Source: Symbiobacteriaceae bacterium
Lineage (GTDB): Bacteria > Bacillota_E > Symbiobacteriia > Symbiobacteriales > Symbiobacteriaceae
Length of the DNA: 33,007 nt
Assembly (NCBI GenBank): GCA_027356675.1
Contig: DAHVXO010000026.1
Location: forward strand, 1 to 33,007
Direction: 5' to 3'
The first letter of the stretch is position 1. Every line of letters begins with the position of its first letter. Below are positions 7,443 to 18,600 of the stretch, in pieces. Under the pieces are notes generated by a model. It was given only the letters and a program-made list of their open reading frames with translations, was not told the origin of the DNA and did not search any database. The position numbers and the translations under genes were made by a program.

Positions 7443-10400
7443 TTGGTGGACGTGTTTGCGCTCCGAAACCAAATCGTGAAGGAGTATGAGCAGTTCTCCC
7501 GCTCCTTCACCAAATTTCAAGCCCCGGATATTCGCTCCCTTGTCGAGGAGGAGTATTCAGAGGGCCGGTTCTGGCCTGCGCCGCTCATTCAGATTAACCC
7601 AAACTTCGTCTCCGGCGGTTCGATTGATGCCCTGGTCGACAAGGGCCGGCTCGACGACGAGTGTCGTCGCATCTTCCGCATCAAGTCCAAAGAGAACACC
7701 TTCGGCAAGCCGATGGACCTTCACAAGCACCAGGTGGACGCCATTGGGGTCGCTCAGAAGCGGGAGAGCTATGTCCTGACCACCGGCACTGGTTCCGGCA
7801 AGTCCCTCGCCTACTTCATCCCGATTGTGGACGACGTGCTTCGCCGGAAGAGCGAAGGAAAGGCCGGCAAGTCGATCACAGCGATCGTCGTCTACCCGAT
7901 GAACGCCCTCTGCAACAGCCAGTTGGAGGAGCTGGAGAAGTTCCTCGGACTTGGCTACCCCGACGGGAAGCAGCCGGTCACCTTCGCCCGGTATACTGGC
8001 CAGGAGTCAGAAGAGGAGCGGAGCCGAATCGCCCAGAACCCCCCGGACATTCTCCTAACCAACTATGTCATGATGGAATTGCTGATGACTCGTTTCCAGG
8101 AGACTGACAAGGCGGTTCGTAGGCATGCGAACGGCCTCCGCTTCTTGGTGCTGGACGAGTTACATACGTACCGGGGTAGACAAGGCGCCGACGTCGCCAT
8201 GCTGGTTCGGCGCGTTCGGGAGCGGTTCAACCAGGACCTGCTGTGTATCGGCACCTCCGCGACCATGGCTTCGGAGGGCTCGGTGGCGGAGCGGAACTTG
8301 GTCGTCGCCCGGGTGGCAGGCGACCTCTTTGGTGTGCAGGTCAAACCTGAAAACATCATCACGGAAACTCTGGAGCCTGTGACCGATCCGACAACACCGG
8401 TCGATTCTACGGCACTTGCCGCCGCTATTCGGGACGGAGTGCCACACGCAGCCGCTTACGACGACCTTGCCAAACACCCGGTATCCGTCTGGGTGGAGCG
8501 GACCCTTGGCCTCGACTACGTAGAAGGGCGTTACGTTCGCATAGGGCGCCCAAAGTCGGTTGAGGCGGCTGCAGCGGCCCTGGCCGACGCGAGTGGCTGT
8601 CCCATAGATGTGTGCGCCCGCTATCTGGCCGACTTCCTGCTCATGTCGTACCAGGTGAAAAACGAGAAGGGCCGGAGCTTCTTTGCTTTCCGCCTTCACC
8701 AGTTCATTAGCGGCGCTGGCAACGTCTACACCACCTTGGAGGAGCCCGGCCAACGGTACATCACCTTGGCCGGGCAACAGTATCAGCCCGGCGAGCGTGA
8801 TCGGCTGCTGTTCAATGCCTGTTTCTGCCGGGAATGCGGCCAGGAATACTACCCAGTCTGGGCCAGTGTGGAGGGCAACTTGCCCTCCCGGTTCCAGCCC
8901 CGGGAACTCTCCGAGCGAGCCCATGAGGCAGAAGAGACCGAGGCAGGGTACCTTATGATCGACCCAGACGGCCGCTTCGAAGCGGAGCCGGTCGGTGACC
9001 AGTATCCGGAGGAGTGGCTAGAGTGGACGGGAGACCGAGCCATCCTGAAACAGCACTACAAGCGCCTGCGGCCGAAGGCAGTCCGGGTCAACACCATGGG
9101 GGAGGTCGGGGGCGGCGGAGTCAAGGGCTGGTACATCCGGGCACCCTTCCGATTCTGCCTGAATCCCGAATGCGAAGCCTATTATGAAGGAACCGTCCGT
9201 AGCGACCTGACGAAGCTCAGCGGGCTCTCCAGCGAGGGACGCAGTTCGGCGACCACCATGCTTACGCTGGCGGCTCTTCGCCAGTTGATCGGCAGCGACC
9301 TTGATCCGAAGGCGAAAAAGCTCCTCGGCTTTAGCGATAACCGCCAGGATGCCTCCCTTCAGGCGGGCCACTTCAACGACTTCGTACAGATCCTCTTGCA
9401 GCGCGGAGCCTTGCTGGCAGCGTCGCAGAAGGCGGGTGAAGAGGGGCTGCAAGACGAGAACGTCGCGCCACGGGTCCTGGAGCGCCTCAACCTGGAGCCG
9501 GGGGACTATGCCTCGAATGCGACGGCGAAGGGACTGGCAGCCCGAAAGGCACGCGAAGCCCTGCGCGACGTTCTGGGGTACCGCCTGTACTTCGACCTGC
9601 GCCGGGGTTGGCGCTTTACCAGCCCCAACCTCGAACAGCTCAAACTGGTCAAGATTGGCTACATGGAGCTGCTCGAATCCTGCCAGAATGAGGCGGACTG
9701 GAAGGGCAGCCTCTGGTTCGGTTCACTCACGCCGGAGCAGCGCTGCGCGATTGCTACCGACTTGCTCGACTCGATGCGTAAAGGCCTTTCTATCCAGGCG
9801 CTGTTCCTGGACCCAGCGTTCCAGGAGCAACTCCGCCTACGCTCCTTCCAGGATCTGAAGGAGCCCTGGGGCCTCTCCGAGGAAGAGCGGCTTCAGCCAG
9901 GGCTCTATATGATTCCGCGGCCACGGCCCAAGGGATTGAAAAATTACTTCTCGTTCCAGTTCATCTCTTACCGCTCAAAGTTTGGCCGGAAGCTAAAGAA
10001 CTCAGCCACCTGGGGCGGTGAGTTTCCCCCGGCCTGCCCGGAGAAGTTTGACGAAGGAGCCTACAACGACGCTGTTGATGAGCTGGTGAAGATCCTCGCT
10101 GATCTGGGATATGTCCAGATCGCTGAGACGGAGATCGGCAAGGGCTACCAGGTGAAGGCGGGCGCCCTGGAGTGGCACGCTCTGCCGGCCTCGGCAGCGG
10201 CGGACACACCTTCCGTCAACAGGTTCTTCCGGGAGCTCTATCAAAACGTGGCGAATGGGCTGCTCCACGAGGATCGCTTCCTACACCAGCTGGAGGCTCG
10301 GGAGCACACCGCCCAGGTGCCGACCGAAGACAGGGAAGAGCGGGAGGCCCGGTTCCGAAAGGGGCTGCTGCCCGAGCGCATTGTGAATGGCGAGGTGGAG

Positions 10401-12692
10401 AAGGCTGGCCTTCCTGTCCTCTTTTGCTCGCCGACCATGGAGTTGGGTGTAGACATTTCGGCGCTGAACGCGGTTTACATGCGAAATGTCCCGCCCACTC
10501 CGGCCAACTACGCACAGCGCAGCGGCCGTGCGGGCCGGAGCGGACAGCCTGCGCTCGTGCTTACCTACTGTGCGGCCCGCTCCCCGCATGACCAGTACTT
10601 CTTTGCCGACCCCACCCGCATGGTTTCCGGCGTCGTCAACGCACCCGCGATCGACCTGGCAAACGAAGACCTGATCCGTAGCCATCTCCACGCTGTCTGG
10701 TTGGCGGAAACCGGTGTGAAGCTCGGCTCTTCTGTCCGTGAAGTGATCGGGGTAGAGGATCAGGAGCACCTGCCCATTCGCCTGGAAGTCTTGCAGGAGA
10801 TCGACCGGCCCGATTTGGCACAGCGTGCCCGTACCCGCTCGACGCGGGTGATGGCGATGCTGGGTACCTACCTTCACGAACAGCACGCGCCCTGGTACAC
10901 GCCTACCTGGCTGGAGGGCGTCATCAACGGTGCAGGGCACCGCTTTCATGATGCCTTCAACCGGTGGCGGCATCTCTACAAGGCGACCGCCAAGCAGATG
11001 GAACGCGCCGACAAAGTGATCAAGAACGCCGCGGCGTCTGAACAGGATCGGTATGAGGCGAAGGCTCGGTACGACGAGGCCTTCAAGCAGCAGCAGATCC
11101 TCCTGGAGAGCCAGGCATCCATGAACTCAGACTTCTACACATACCGGTACTTGGCCAGCGAGGGGTTCCTGCCGGGGTACAACTTCCCCCGCCTGCCTCT
11201 GATGGCCTATATTCCGGCCAGGCGGGAGAAGGTCGTGCGCGATTCCTTCCTCAGCCGGCCGCGTTTCCTCGGCCTGAGCGAGTTTGGACCGCAGTCGATC
11301 ATCTACCACGAGGGCAGCACTTACAGGGTGAAGCGGGCGATCCTGACGATCCGCGACGAGAGTTCTGTGTCTGTCGGAGCCAAGCTCCCGGTGCAGTCAG
11401 CCCGACTCTGCCCCGCATGCGGTTATGGCCATTTCGGCGATGAAAACGCTTACGAGCGTTGTGTGAACTGTGACGCCCGCCTGGAGGACGGACGATCTCT
11501 GCCCAACCTCTACCGCATTGAGCAGGTCTCCACACGCCGGGCGAACCGCATCACCTCCGACGAAGAAGAGCGGCAGCGTCAGGGATATGAAATGGTGACC
11601 ACTCTCCGCTTTGCCAGCGAGCAGGGGCGGGTGCGGTGCGAATCACTCGCCTTCGTGGAAGGGGAGGAAGAACTGCTTGAGGTACGCTACGCCCCGTCTG
11701 CCACCATCTGGCGGCTGAACCTGGGCTGGCGCCGCCGGAAAGACAAGAGCATCTACGGGTTCCTGATCGATGCAAACACCGGCGAGTGGGCGAAGGACGA
11801 GCAGATGCCGGAAGACGCGATTGAAGAGGATCTCAAGGAAACTAAGAACGTGGAGCGGATCACGCCCTACGTGGAGGATACGAAGAACATCCTGATCGTT
11901 CACCCGAAGGTCGGGTTGGAAGAGGATGCGCTCGTCACCCTCCAATACGCCCTAAAGCGTGGCATTGAACACGTGTTCCAACTTGAAGAGTCGGAACTGG
12001 CAGCAGAGCCCCTCCCTGACAACCAGGACCGGCAGGCGATTCTCTTCTATGAAGCGGCAGAGGGCGGAGCGGGCGTTCTGACCCGCATCGCCAGCGACCG
12101 GTCGGCCCTCTCCCGGGTGGCGGCGAAGGCGTTGGAGATCTGCCATTACGAATGGAACGGAGAGCACGCCGAGGCCGACCACCTGGTCGATACAAACACC
12201 GAGTGCGAGGCGGGCTGCTACCGATGCCTCCTCAGCTACTACAACCAGCCGGATCACGCCCTGATCGACCGTAAGCATGAGGCCGTGCTCGATCTGCTCT
12301 GCCGGTTAACTCGGGCCGAGCGGCGGTCCGTGGAACGGCCGGGCCTGGTAGGGGCCAGCTTCGAGCAACTTCAGAATGCCTCTACGTCATCACTTGAACA
12401 TGCGTGGCTGAACTACCTGAAGGAGGGCGACTATCGTCTGCCCGACAGGGTGCAGCCCCTTCTTTCCGACTACAACACCCGGCCTGATTTTGCGTTCACG
12501 GATGGCCCCGCCTTGATCTACATCGACGGACCAGTGCACCTCAAACCCCAGCAGGCCGTTCTCGATGAGCAGATCACAACTACCCTGGAGGATGCCGGCT
12601 TTACGGTGATCCGCTTCCCGGCTGATAAGGCCAGTTGGCCACAGATTCTATCAGACTACTCGTGGGTCTTCGGTAAAGGGAAGCGCGCTTGA
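7443..12692 (+). CDS. DISARM-like DrmA-DrmB fusion helicase with C-terminal nuclease domain
   Basis: A 1749-residue protein. Helicase core 1 has T113-S121 (GTGSGKS Walker A, K120), D238-E-L-H241 and S272-A-T274. Helicase core 2 has ELGVDIS (D1004) and QRSGRAGR (1025-1032). A zinc site between them includes C460, C462, C465, C572 and C577. The DUF1998/DrmB part follows: C1323, C1326, C1340, C1343, then GGAGVL near 1541 and CEAGCYRCLLSYYNQ (C1588, C1592, C1595). The last 70 residues look like a Vsr/DUF559 endonuclease: SSLEHAWLNYL, RPDFAF (D1682), IYIDGPVH (D1695, H1699) and FTVIRFP. In DISARM, DrmA and DrmB are separate proteins that load on phage DNA; here they are joined. The start is TTG 7443 after GGGGG. 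It overlaps nothing, and the next gene begins 44 bases after its stop. Confidence 0.88.
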   Translation: MVDVFALRNQIVKEYEQFSRSFTKFQAPDIRSLVEEEYSEGRFWPAPLIQINPNFVSGGSIDALVDKGRLDDECRRIFRIKSKENTFGKPMDLHKHQVDAIGVAQKRESYVLTTGTGSGKSLAYFIPIVDDVLRRKSEGKAGKSITAIVVYPMNALCNSQLEELEKFLGLGYPDGKQPVTFARYTGQESEEERSRIAQNPPDILLTNYVMMELLMTRFQETDKAVRRHANGLRFLVLDELHTYRGRQGADVAMLVRRVRERFNQDLLCIGTSATMASEGSVAERNLVVARVAGDLFGVQVKPENIITETLEPVTDPTTPVDSTALAAAIRDGVPHAAAYDDLAKHPVSVWVERTLGLDYVEGRYVRIGRPKSVEAAAAALADASGCPIDVCARYLADFLLMSYQVKNEKGRSFFAFRLHQFISGAGNVYTTLEEPGQRYITLAGQQYQPGERDRLLFNACFCRECGQEYYPVWASVEGNLPSRFQPRELSERAHEAEETEAGYLMIDPDGRFEAEPVGDQYPEEWLEWTGDRAILKQHYKRLRPKAVRVNTMGEVGGGGVKGWYIRAPFRFCLNPECEAYYEGTVRSDLTKLSGLSSEGRSSATTMLTLAALRQLIGSDLDPKAKKLLGFSDNRQDASLQAGHFNDFVQILLQRGALLAASQKAGEEGLQDENVAPRVLERLNLEPGDYASNATAKGLAARKAREALRDVLGYRLYFDLRRGWRFTSPNLEQLKLVKIGYMELLESCQNEADWKGSLWFGSLTPEQRCAIATDLLDSMRKGLSIQALFLDPAFQEQLRLRSFQDLKEPWGLSEEERLQPGLYMIPRPRPKGLKNYFSFQFISYRSKFGRKLKNSATWGGEFPPACPEKFDEGAYNDAVDELVKILADLGYVQIAETEIGKGYQVKAGALEWHALPASAAADTPSVNRFFRELYQNVANGLLHEDRFLHQLEAREHTAQVPTEDREEREARFRKGLLPERIVNGEVEKAGLPVLFCSPTMELGVDISALNAVYMRNVPPTPANYAQRSGRAGRSGQPALVLTYCAARSPHDQYFFADPTRMVSGVVNAPAIDLANEDLIRSHLHAVWLAETGVKLGSSVREVIGVEDQEHLPIRLEVLQEIDRPDLAQRARTRSTRVMAMLGTYLHEQHAPWYTPTWLEGVINGAGHRFHDAFNRWRHLYKATAKQMERADKVIKNAAASEQDRYEAKARYDEAFKQQQILLESQASMNSDFYTYRYLASEGFLPGYNFPRLPLMAYIPARREKVVRDSFLSRPRFLGLSEFGPQSIIYHEGSTYRVKRAILTIRDESSVSVGAKLPVQSARLCPACGYGHFGDENAYERCVNCDARLEDGRSLPNLYRIEQVSTRRANRITSDEEERQRQGYEMVTTLRFASEQGRVRCESLAFVEGEEELLEVRYAPSATIWRLNLGWRRRKDKSIYGFLIDANTGEWAKDEQMPEDAIEEDLKETKNVERITPYVEDTKNILIVHPKVGLEEDALVTLQYALKRGIEHVFQLEESELAAEPLPDNQDRQAILFYEAAEGGAGVLTRIASDRSALSRVAAKALEICHYEWNGEHAEADHLVDTNTECEAGCYRCLLSYYNQPDHALIDRKHEAVLDLLCRLTRAERRSVERPGLVGASFEQLQNASTSSLEHAWLNYLKEGDYRLPDRVQPLLSDYNTRPDFAFTDGPALIYIDGPVHLKPQQAVLDEQITTTLEDAGFTVIRFPADKASWPQILSDYSWVFGKGKRA

Positions 12693-12736
12693 GTGCTTCC
12701 CTTCACTTAGTCCCTTTCTTGAAAGGAGAGCGTGCA

Positions 12737-15601
12737 ATGAGCACCGCCCTTGCATACCGCCCCGGCGCCCTCATTCGGGCACGCGGGCGGGAATGGATCG
12801 TCCTCCCCGAGACGAGGGCCGGCATGTTACGGCTCCGGCCGCTTGGCGGCAGTGAAGAGGATGCTACGCTGATCTGCGTGGTGCTGGAACGGATGCCGAT
12901 TGAACCCGCCGCATTCGCCCTGCCGGACCCGAATCAGCCGGGTCCCCAGCAGGCGGGGCTGATTCTGCGTGACGCTCTTCGCATGAAGCTGCGGGCCGGT
13001 GCCGGCCCCTTCCGCTCGTTTGGCAACCTGGCCGTTGAGCCTCGCGCCTACCAGTTGGTGCCACTCCTAGTGGCCTTGAAGCAGCCGGTGGTCCGGCTCT
13101 TAATTGCCGATGACGTCGGCATTGGCAAGACGATTGAGGGTGCCCTCATCGCCCGAGAGATGCTGGACCGGGGAGAGATCGAGCGCCTGACGGTGATCTG
13201 CCCGCCCCACCTCTGTGACCAGTGGCGAGATGAACTGGCCAGCAAATTCTTCATCGACGCGGAGGTCGTCCGTTCGGGCACTGCCGCCCGGCTGGAGAAG
13301 GGGCTGCGGGCGGATCAATCCATCTTTGAGGTGTATCCCCATACGATTGTTTCGCTCGACTACATCAAATCTGACCGGCGCCGGGACGAATTCATCCGCA
13401 GTTGCCCGGAGTTGGTCATCGTCGATGAGGCCCACACGTGCGTACAGGCGGGCGGGGGAGCCCGCCACCTGCGTTATGAGCTGCTGCGGCGCCTGGCCGA
13501 TGACCAGGGCCGTCACATGCTCTTCCTGACCGCTACCCCTCACTCGGGAGATGACCTTGCCTTCCATAACCTCCTGGGCCTGCTCAACCCCCAGTTCGCC
13601 CAGCTCGTCGACCTGCCGAAGGGGCGGGAGCGCGACGCACTGCGCGACCAGCTGGCCAACCACTTGGTTCAGCGCCGCCGCGGCGACATCGCAGAATGGC
13701 AAAGCGGTTCTGGCTTCCCGACCCGGGAGTCGGCCGAGGTGACCTATCATCTGTCGGGCGAGTGGGGGCAGTTCTTTGATGCGGTCCTCCAGTATGCTAA
13801 GGACCTCGTTAGCTCAGCTCAGGGCAAGAGCCACATCCAACAGCGAATGTCCTGGTGGGCGGCCCTTGCCCTTCTTCGGTGCGTCAGCAGCAGCCCGGCT
13901 GCCGCCTCCCTGGCGCTTCGGACCCGCCTGACCAGTACCGAGGGGAGCACCGAGGAAGAGCAGGTTGCTGACCTGGAGGAGCAGGGCGGAGCGACCGTAC
14001 TGGATAGCACCTCGGATGCCCTTCTTTCCCTGGACGAGAGTGTGCCTGCCGGCGCCCTCCCGGATGAAGCGGAAGAGGTTACCCTGTCCCGGTTAATCGT
14101 GCAGGCGGACGCCCTCCGAGGCCCAAACCACGACCCCAAGCTGGCGGTCCTGGTTCGTCAGGTACGGCAACTGGTAAGCGCAGGCTTCCGGCCCGTCGTT
14201 TTCTGCCGTTACATCGCGACCGCACAGTACGTAGCGGAAGAACTGGAGAAAGCGCTGAAACGGGAATCCTGCCACGTCATGGCCGTGACCGGCGAACTGC
14301 CGCCAGAGATGCGGGAGGAACGAATCGAGAGTCTCAGTGCCCTGCCGGAGGGCACGACCCCCATCCTTATCGCCACCGATTGCCTCTCGGAGGGGATTAA
14401 CCTCCAGAAATTCTTCTCGGCGGTGGTCCACTATGACCTGGTCTGGAACCCCACCCGGCATGAACAGCGGGAGGGGAGGGTCGACCGGTTTGGGCAGCGG
14501 GAGCCCGTCGTGCGTGCGCTGATGCTCTACGGTGCAGACAACCCGGTGGACGGCGCCGTCCTCCGTGTCATCTTGCGAAAGGCTGAAAAGATCCGCAAGG
14601 AGCTGGGCGTCTCTGTTCCCTTGCCGACAGACAACAACCAGGTCGTGGAGGCGGTGATGAAGGCGGTCCTTCTCCAGCAGGGGAGCGTGACCGGGGATCA
14701 CCAGCAGCTCCAGTTTAGCTTCTTCGATCTCGAACACGAGGTCGAGGCCGCCTGGCAGCAGGCCAAGAACAAGGTGAGCAACACCGTCTTCAGCCAGCGC
14801 CGGCTTGACCCGGCTCAGGTCGTGCCGGAATGGCAAAAGGCGGTCGAGGCGTTGGGCACCGAAGATGACGTGGAGCGTTTCGTCCGTGCCGTCGCCGAGC
14901 GCATGGGCGCCCCCCTGGAGGCGCGCGGCCCTGTCTACCGGCTCCCCTTCGACCACCTGCCGCTCAGCGTGCGGGAGCGCCTCGAGGCTTCCGGGTTCAA
15001 GGAGGCGCCCCGTCTCGCCTTCCATGCTGACCGGGCCGGCAATGCGGTCTACGTCCACCGCGCCCACCCGCTGGTTGCGATCCTGGCGGACTACGTGGCG
15101 GAGCTTGCACTAAGCGAGCACGGCGATCAGGCCCTGGGTGCACGCTGCGGCGCGATCTTCACCAGGGCTGTCACTAGGAAGACCACCATCTATCTACTCC
15201 GGCTGCGTACCCAAATCAACGTGCAGCGGAGGGCGAGAAAGGGGCGCGCCGGGTTCCAGAAATCAATCCTGGCGGAGGAGTGCCTGGCTGTCGCCGTGGT
15301 TGGTTCGGGCGTCCCCGAGGTGCTCGGCGCGGGCGCCGCCTTTGAACTGATGTCCAGCGAGCCCGGCCGCAACATGGACCGCGCCCAGCAGGTGCGGTTG
15401 CTGCAGGGCGCCGTTGCCACCCTGCCCTACCTGCAGGAGGCTTTCGCCGCCATTGCCCGGGAGCGCGCCGCATCCCTGGCCACTGACCATCAGCGGGTGC
15501 GGCTGGCCAGCCAGGAGGCGGGCGTGACGACCACGGTGGATGAAAATCCGGTAGTGGATGTCGTTGGTCTTTACGTGATGATGCCGATGGCGCAGATCTG
15601 A
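12737..15601 (+). CDS. drmD: DISARM-like SNF2 helicase DrmD
   Basis: A 954-residue SNF2-family (superfamily 2) translocase. The N-terminal 100 residues (YRPGALIRARGREWIVLPET) are a small beta domain seen in DrmD-like proteins. Core motifs are DDVGIGKT (K131), VDEAH (D230-H233), TATPHSG (265-271), FCRYIATAQYV, and the C-terminal ATDCLSEGINLQ and HEQREGRVDRFGQ (Q577, arginine fingers R581 and R584). The last 250 residues are helical and unassigned. It should move along DNA using ATP; in DISARM class 1, DrmD accompanies the adenine methylase. The ATG at 12737 is chosen for AAAGGAGAG 7 bases before; a TTG at 12689 overlaps the previous stop but has no ribosome site. Only 11 bases separate it from the methylase gene. 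Confidence 0.87.
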   Translation: MSTALAYRPGALIRARGREWIVLPETRAGMLRLRPLGGSEEDATLICVVLERMPIEPAAFALPDPNQPGPQQAGLILRDALRMKLRAGAGPFRSFGNLAVEPRAYQLVPLLVALKQPVVRLLIADDVGIGKTIEGALIAREMLDRGEIERLTVICPPHLCDQWRDELASKFFIDAEVVRSGTAARLEKGLRADQSIFEVYPHTIVSLDYIKSDRRRDEFIRSCPELVIVDEAHTCVQAGGGARHLRYELLRRLADDQGRHMLFLTATPHSGDDLAFHNLLGLLNPQFAQLVDLPKGRERDALRDQLANHLVQRRRGDIAEWQSGSGFPTRESAEVTYHLSGEWGQFFDAVLQYAKDLVSSAQGKSHIQQRMSWWAALALLRCVSSSPAAASLALRTRLTSTEGSTEEEQVADLEEQGGATVLDSTSDALLSLDESVPAGALPDEAEEVTLSRLIVQADALRGPNHDPKLAVLVRQVRQLVSAGFRPVVFCRYIATAQYVAEELEKALKRESCHVMAVTGELPPEMREERIESLSALPEGTTPILIATDCLSEGINLQKFFSAVVHYDLVWNPTRHEQREGRVDRFGQREPVVRALMLYGADNPVDGAVLRVILRKAEKIRKELGVSVPLPTDNNQVVEAVMKAVLLQQGSVTGDHQQLQFSFFDLEHEVEAAWQQAKNKVSNTVFSQRRLDPAQVVPEWQKAVEALGTEDDVERFVRAVAERMGAPLEARGPVYRLPFDHLPLSVRERLEASGFKEAPRLAFHADRAGNAVYVHRAHPLVAILADYVAELALSEHGDQALGARCGAIFTRAVTRKTTIYLLRLRTQINVQRRARKGRAGFQKSILAEECLAVAVVGSGVPEVLGAGAAFELMSSEPGRNMDRAQQVRLLQGAVATLPYLQEAFAAIARERAASLATDHQRVRLASQEAGVTTTVDENPVVDVVGLYVMMPMAQI

Positions 15602-15612
15602 GGAGGGGGAGC

Positions 15613-18600
15613 ATGAGCAGGATCAAGCGTGCACACGGCTTTGCAGCCGTGCGCGTGGAGGGTGGGCTCCTGCCCCCCGAGTCCCTTCGTGAAATCGCCT
15701 CGCAGAAGGCGCGGCACCAGGCGGATGAGGACTATCGCATCTCCCGGTCGCTCCAACTCAAAGATGAACTGGGGCGATTCTGGCATATTGCCCGGGATCT
15801 CTGGAAGCTGTACCAACTGAAACGCCGGCGGACTGATCTGGATCAGCAAAAGGTGACGACCGAGTTCCTGGTCTCCTTCTTTCGGGATGTGCTTGGCTAC
15901 TATGACCTCCAGACCATGAGCGGAGCCTCTGCCGAGGGGCGTCACTTTGCCATCACACACCGCGGAGCGGATGGGCAGATCCCGATCCTGTTTGTTTCCC
16001 ACCGTTACGAGTTGGACCGGGCCGAGGCGCGCTTCGGAGATGAGGGGCGCCGTCGCTCCCCGGCCAACCTGTTGCAGGAGTACTTGAATGCCGATGAACG
16101 TGCCCAATGGGGCATTGTCAGCAACGGTGGCTTGGTGCGCCTCTTGCGGGATAATCCCTCCCTGACCCGCCCGGCCTACATCGAATGTGATCTTGAACTG
16201 ATGTTGACCGACGAGATTTACGCTGATTTCACTGCGATGTGGCTCCTTCTGCATGACAGCAGACTGAGGGGTGAGGAGAAGCAGGCCGGCGGAACGATCA
16301 TGGAGCAGTGGCGGCTCCAGGCCCACGCAACGGGTGAGCGAGCCCTCGTCCACTTGCGTGAGGGCGTCACTGAAGCGCTGCGGCTGCTGGGATCGGGCTT
16401 CCTCGCCCACCAGGCGAACGATGGGCTGCGGGATCGGGTTGCCGGCGGCACGCTGTCGGCGCAGACATACTATCAGCAACTTCTTCGACTGGTCTACCGC
16501 TTCTTGTTCCTCTTCACGGTAGAGGATCGCGACCTGCTGTTTCCACCCGGCGTGCAACCGGAAAGCCGTCGGGTTTACGCCGAGGGCTACTCGCTCGCCA
16601 TGCTCCGTGAGCGTGCCCTACGACGCGGCCAGGACGAACAGCACAGTGATCTCTGGCAGGGGATCCAGATCGTCTTCCGTGGTCTTGCCGGGGATCTGGC
16701 GGTGCAGGAGGCCCTGGGCGTACCGGCCCTGGACGGTCTCTTCGCCGAGGGCCAGTGCCCGGATCTTGAGGATGCCTACATCGGGAATACCTACCTTCTA
16801 AGGGCCATTCGTGCCCTCGCGTACTTCAAGACCGAGAGCGGATTGGCTCGAATCAACTACCGAGACATGGACACGGAGGAGCTAGGATCGGTTTATGAAG
16901 GCCTCCTTGAGCTCCACCCGCAGTTCCAGGTGGAGATGCGACCATGGACCTTTGCCTTCCTGAGCGACGTGGCGGATGTCGGTGCTCGTGGCTCGGAACG
17001 GAAGTCCACCGGCTCTTACTACACCCCGACAAGCCTTGTCGAAGAGCTGATTAAGTCAGCCTTGGAGCCGGTCATGGCCAAGGCGGTCGCCGATCACCCG
17101 GAAAACCCGCGCCAGGCGATTTTGGACCTCAAGGTGATCGACCCAGCCTGCGGCAGTGGTCACTTCCTCTTGGCGGCTGCCCGCCGAATGGCCGCGGAGA
17201 TAGCCCGGTTCGAGTCCGATGGGGCCGTTCCGGACGAGCAGGCTCGGCGCCACGCCCTACGCGAGGTGGTCCAGTACTGCATCCACGGGGTAGACAAAAA
17301 CCCCTTGGCGGTCGAGCTTTGCCGGGCTGCTCTTTGGATGGAGACCATTGAGCCTGGTAAGCCGCTCTCCTTCTTGGATGCCCACATCCAGTGGGGCGAC
17401 TCCTTGATCGGTCTGCGAGACCCTTCCGTACTGGAGGAAGGGATCCCAATGGATGCCTACAAGGCCCTGACGGGTGATCAACCTGAGGCGGAGCGGGAGT
17501 TGAAGCGGCGGAACAAGACGTCTGTTTCCGATGTGCAGCTCAACTTCTTTGAGCCGGCCGCCGTTCCCGAGCCCGAGGAAACAGAAGTCGACGTTGAGTC
17601 CATGCCGGAGGAGACGCTGGCTGACGTCGCGGTGAAGCGCGCCCAATGGCTCGCTTCCAGGGGGCGGCGCAAGTGGACGGACGCACGGGATGCGGCCGAT
17701 CTTTACGTGGCAGCCTTCTTCCTTCGTAAGCGACTGGAAAACATCGATCTGGTGCCCGTAAACCAGGACTTGGCCCGGCTTGCGCACAAGCAGCCGGGGC
17801 GCCCGGGGGTGCTTGAGGTAGCCCGGCGGATGGCGGAGAAGCAGGGGTTCTTGCATTGGCACCTAGCCTTCCCGCAGGTGGCGAAGCGGGGCGGATTTGA
17901 CGTAGTGCTGGGGAATCCGCCGTGGGAACGTGTGAAGCTGCAGGAGCAGGAGTTTTTCGCTAGCCGAAGCAGGGAAATCGCGGAAGCACCGAACAAAGCT
18001 GCACGTGACCGGCTTATTAGGGCGCTGGGCCGGCCCAACGCAACTCCTTCTGAGCGATTGCTCCTACAAGCCTTCGAGCAATCCAAAAGGGCGGCAGAGG
18101 CATCGAGCCTCTTCATCAGGACGGCTGGGCGCTATCCCCTTACCGGTACGGGCGACGTAAACACCTATGCCGTTTTCTCCGAACTATTTCTGAACCTCGT
18201 TTCGGCCACCGGCCGAGCCGGCTTGATTGTACCCACCGGGATTTCCACAGACGATTCGACAAAGGCGCTCTTCGCAGAGATTTCGTCTTCGAAGCGTGTA
18301 GCCAGTCTATTTTCGTTTGAGAACGAGGAGTTCATTTTTCCCTCTGTGCATCATGCGTTCAGGTTCTGCTTATTGACCTTAACGGGTACTGAGACCCAAA
18401 TTGAACGCCCCGTATTCGTATTCTTCGCCCGGCAGCCCGAGCAGATCTACGAGAAGGACCGCCGGTTCACCCTTTCTCCAGACGAGATCAGCCTCATTAA
18501 CCCGAACACTCGGACATGTCCGGTCTTGCGTTCAACAGCGGATGCAGAACTGGCCAAGAAGTTGTATGCCAGAGTTCCGGTCTTGCTTCATGAGGGCCAA

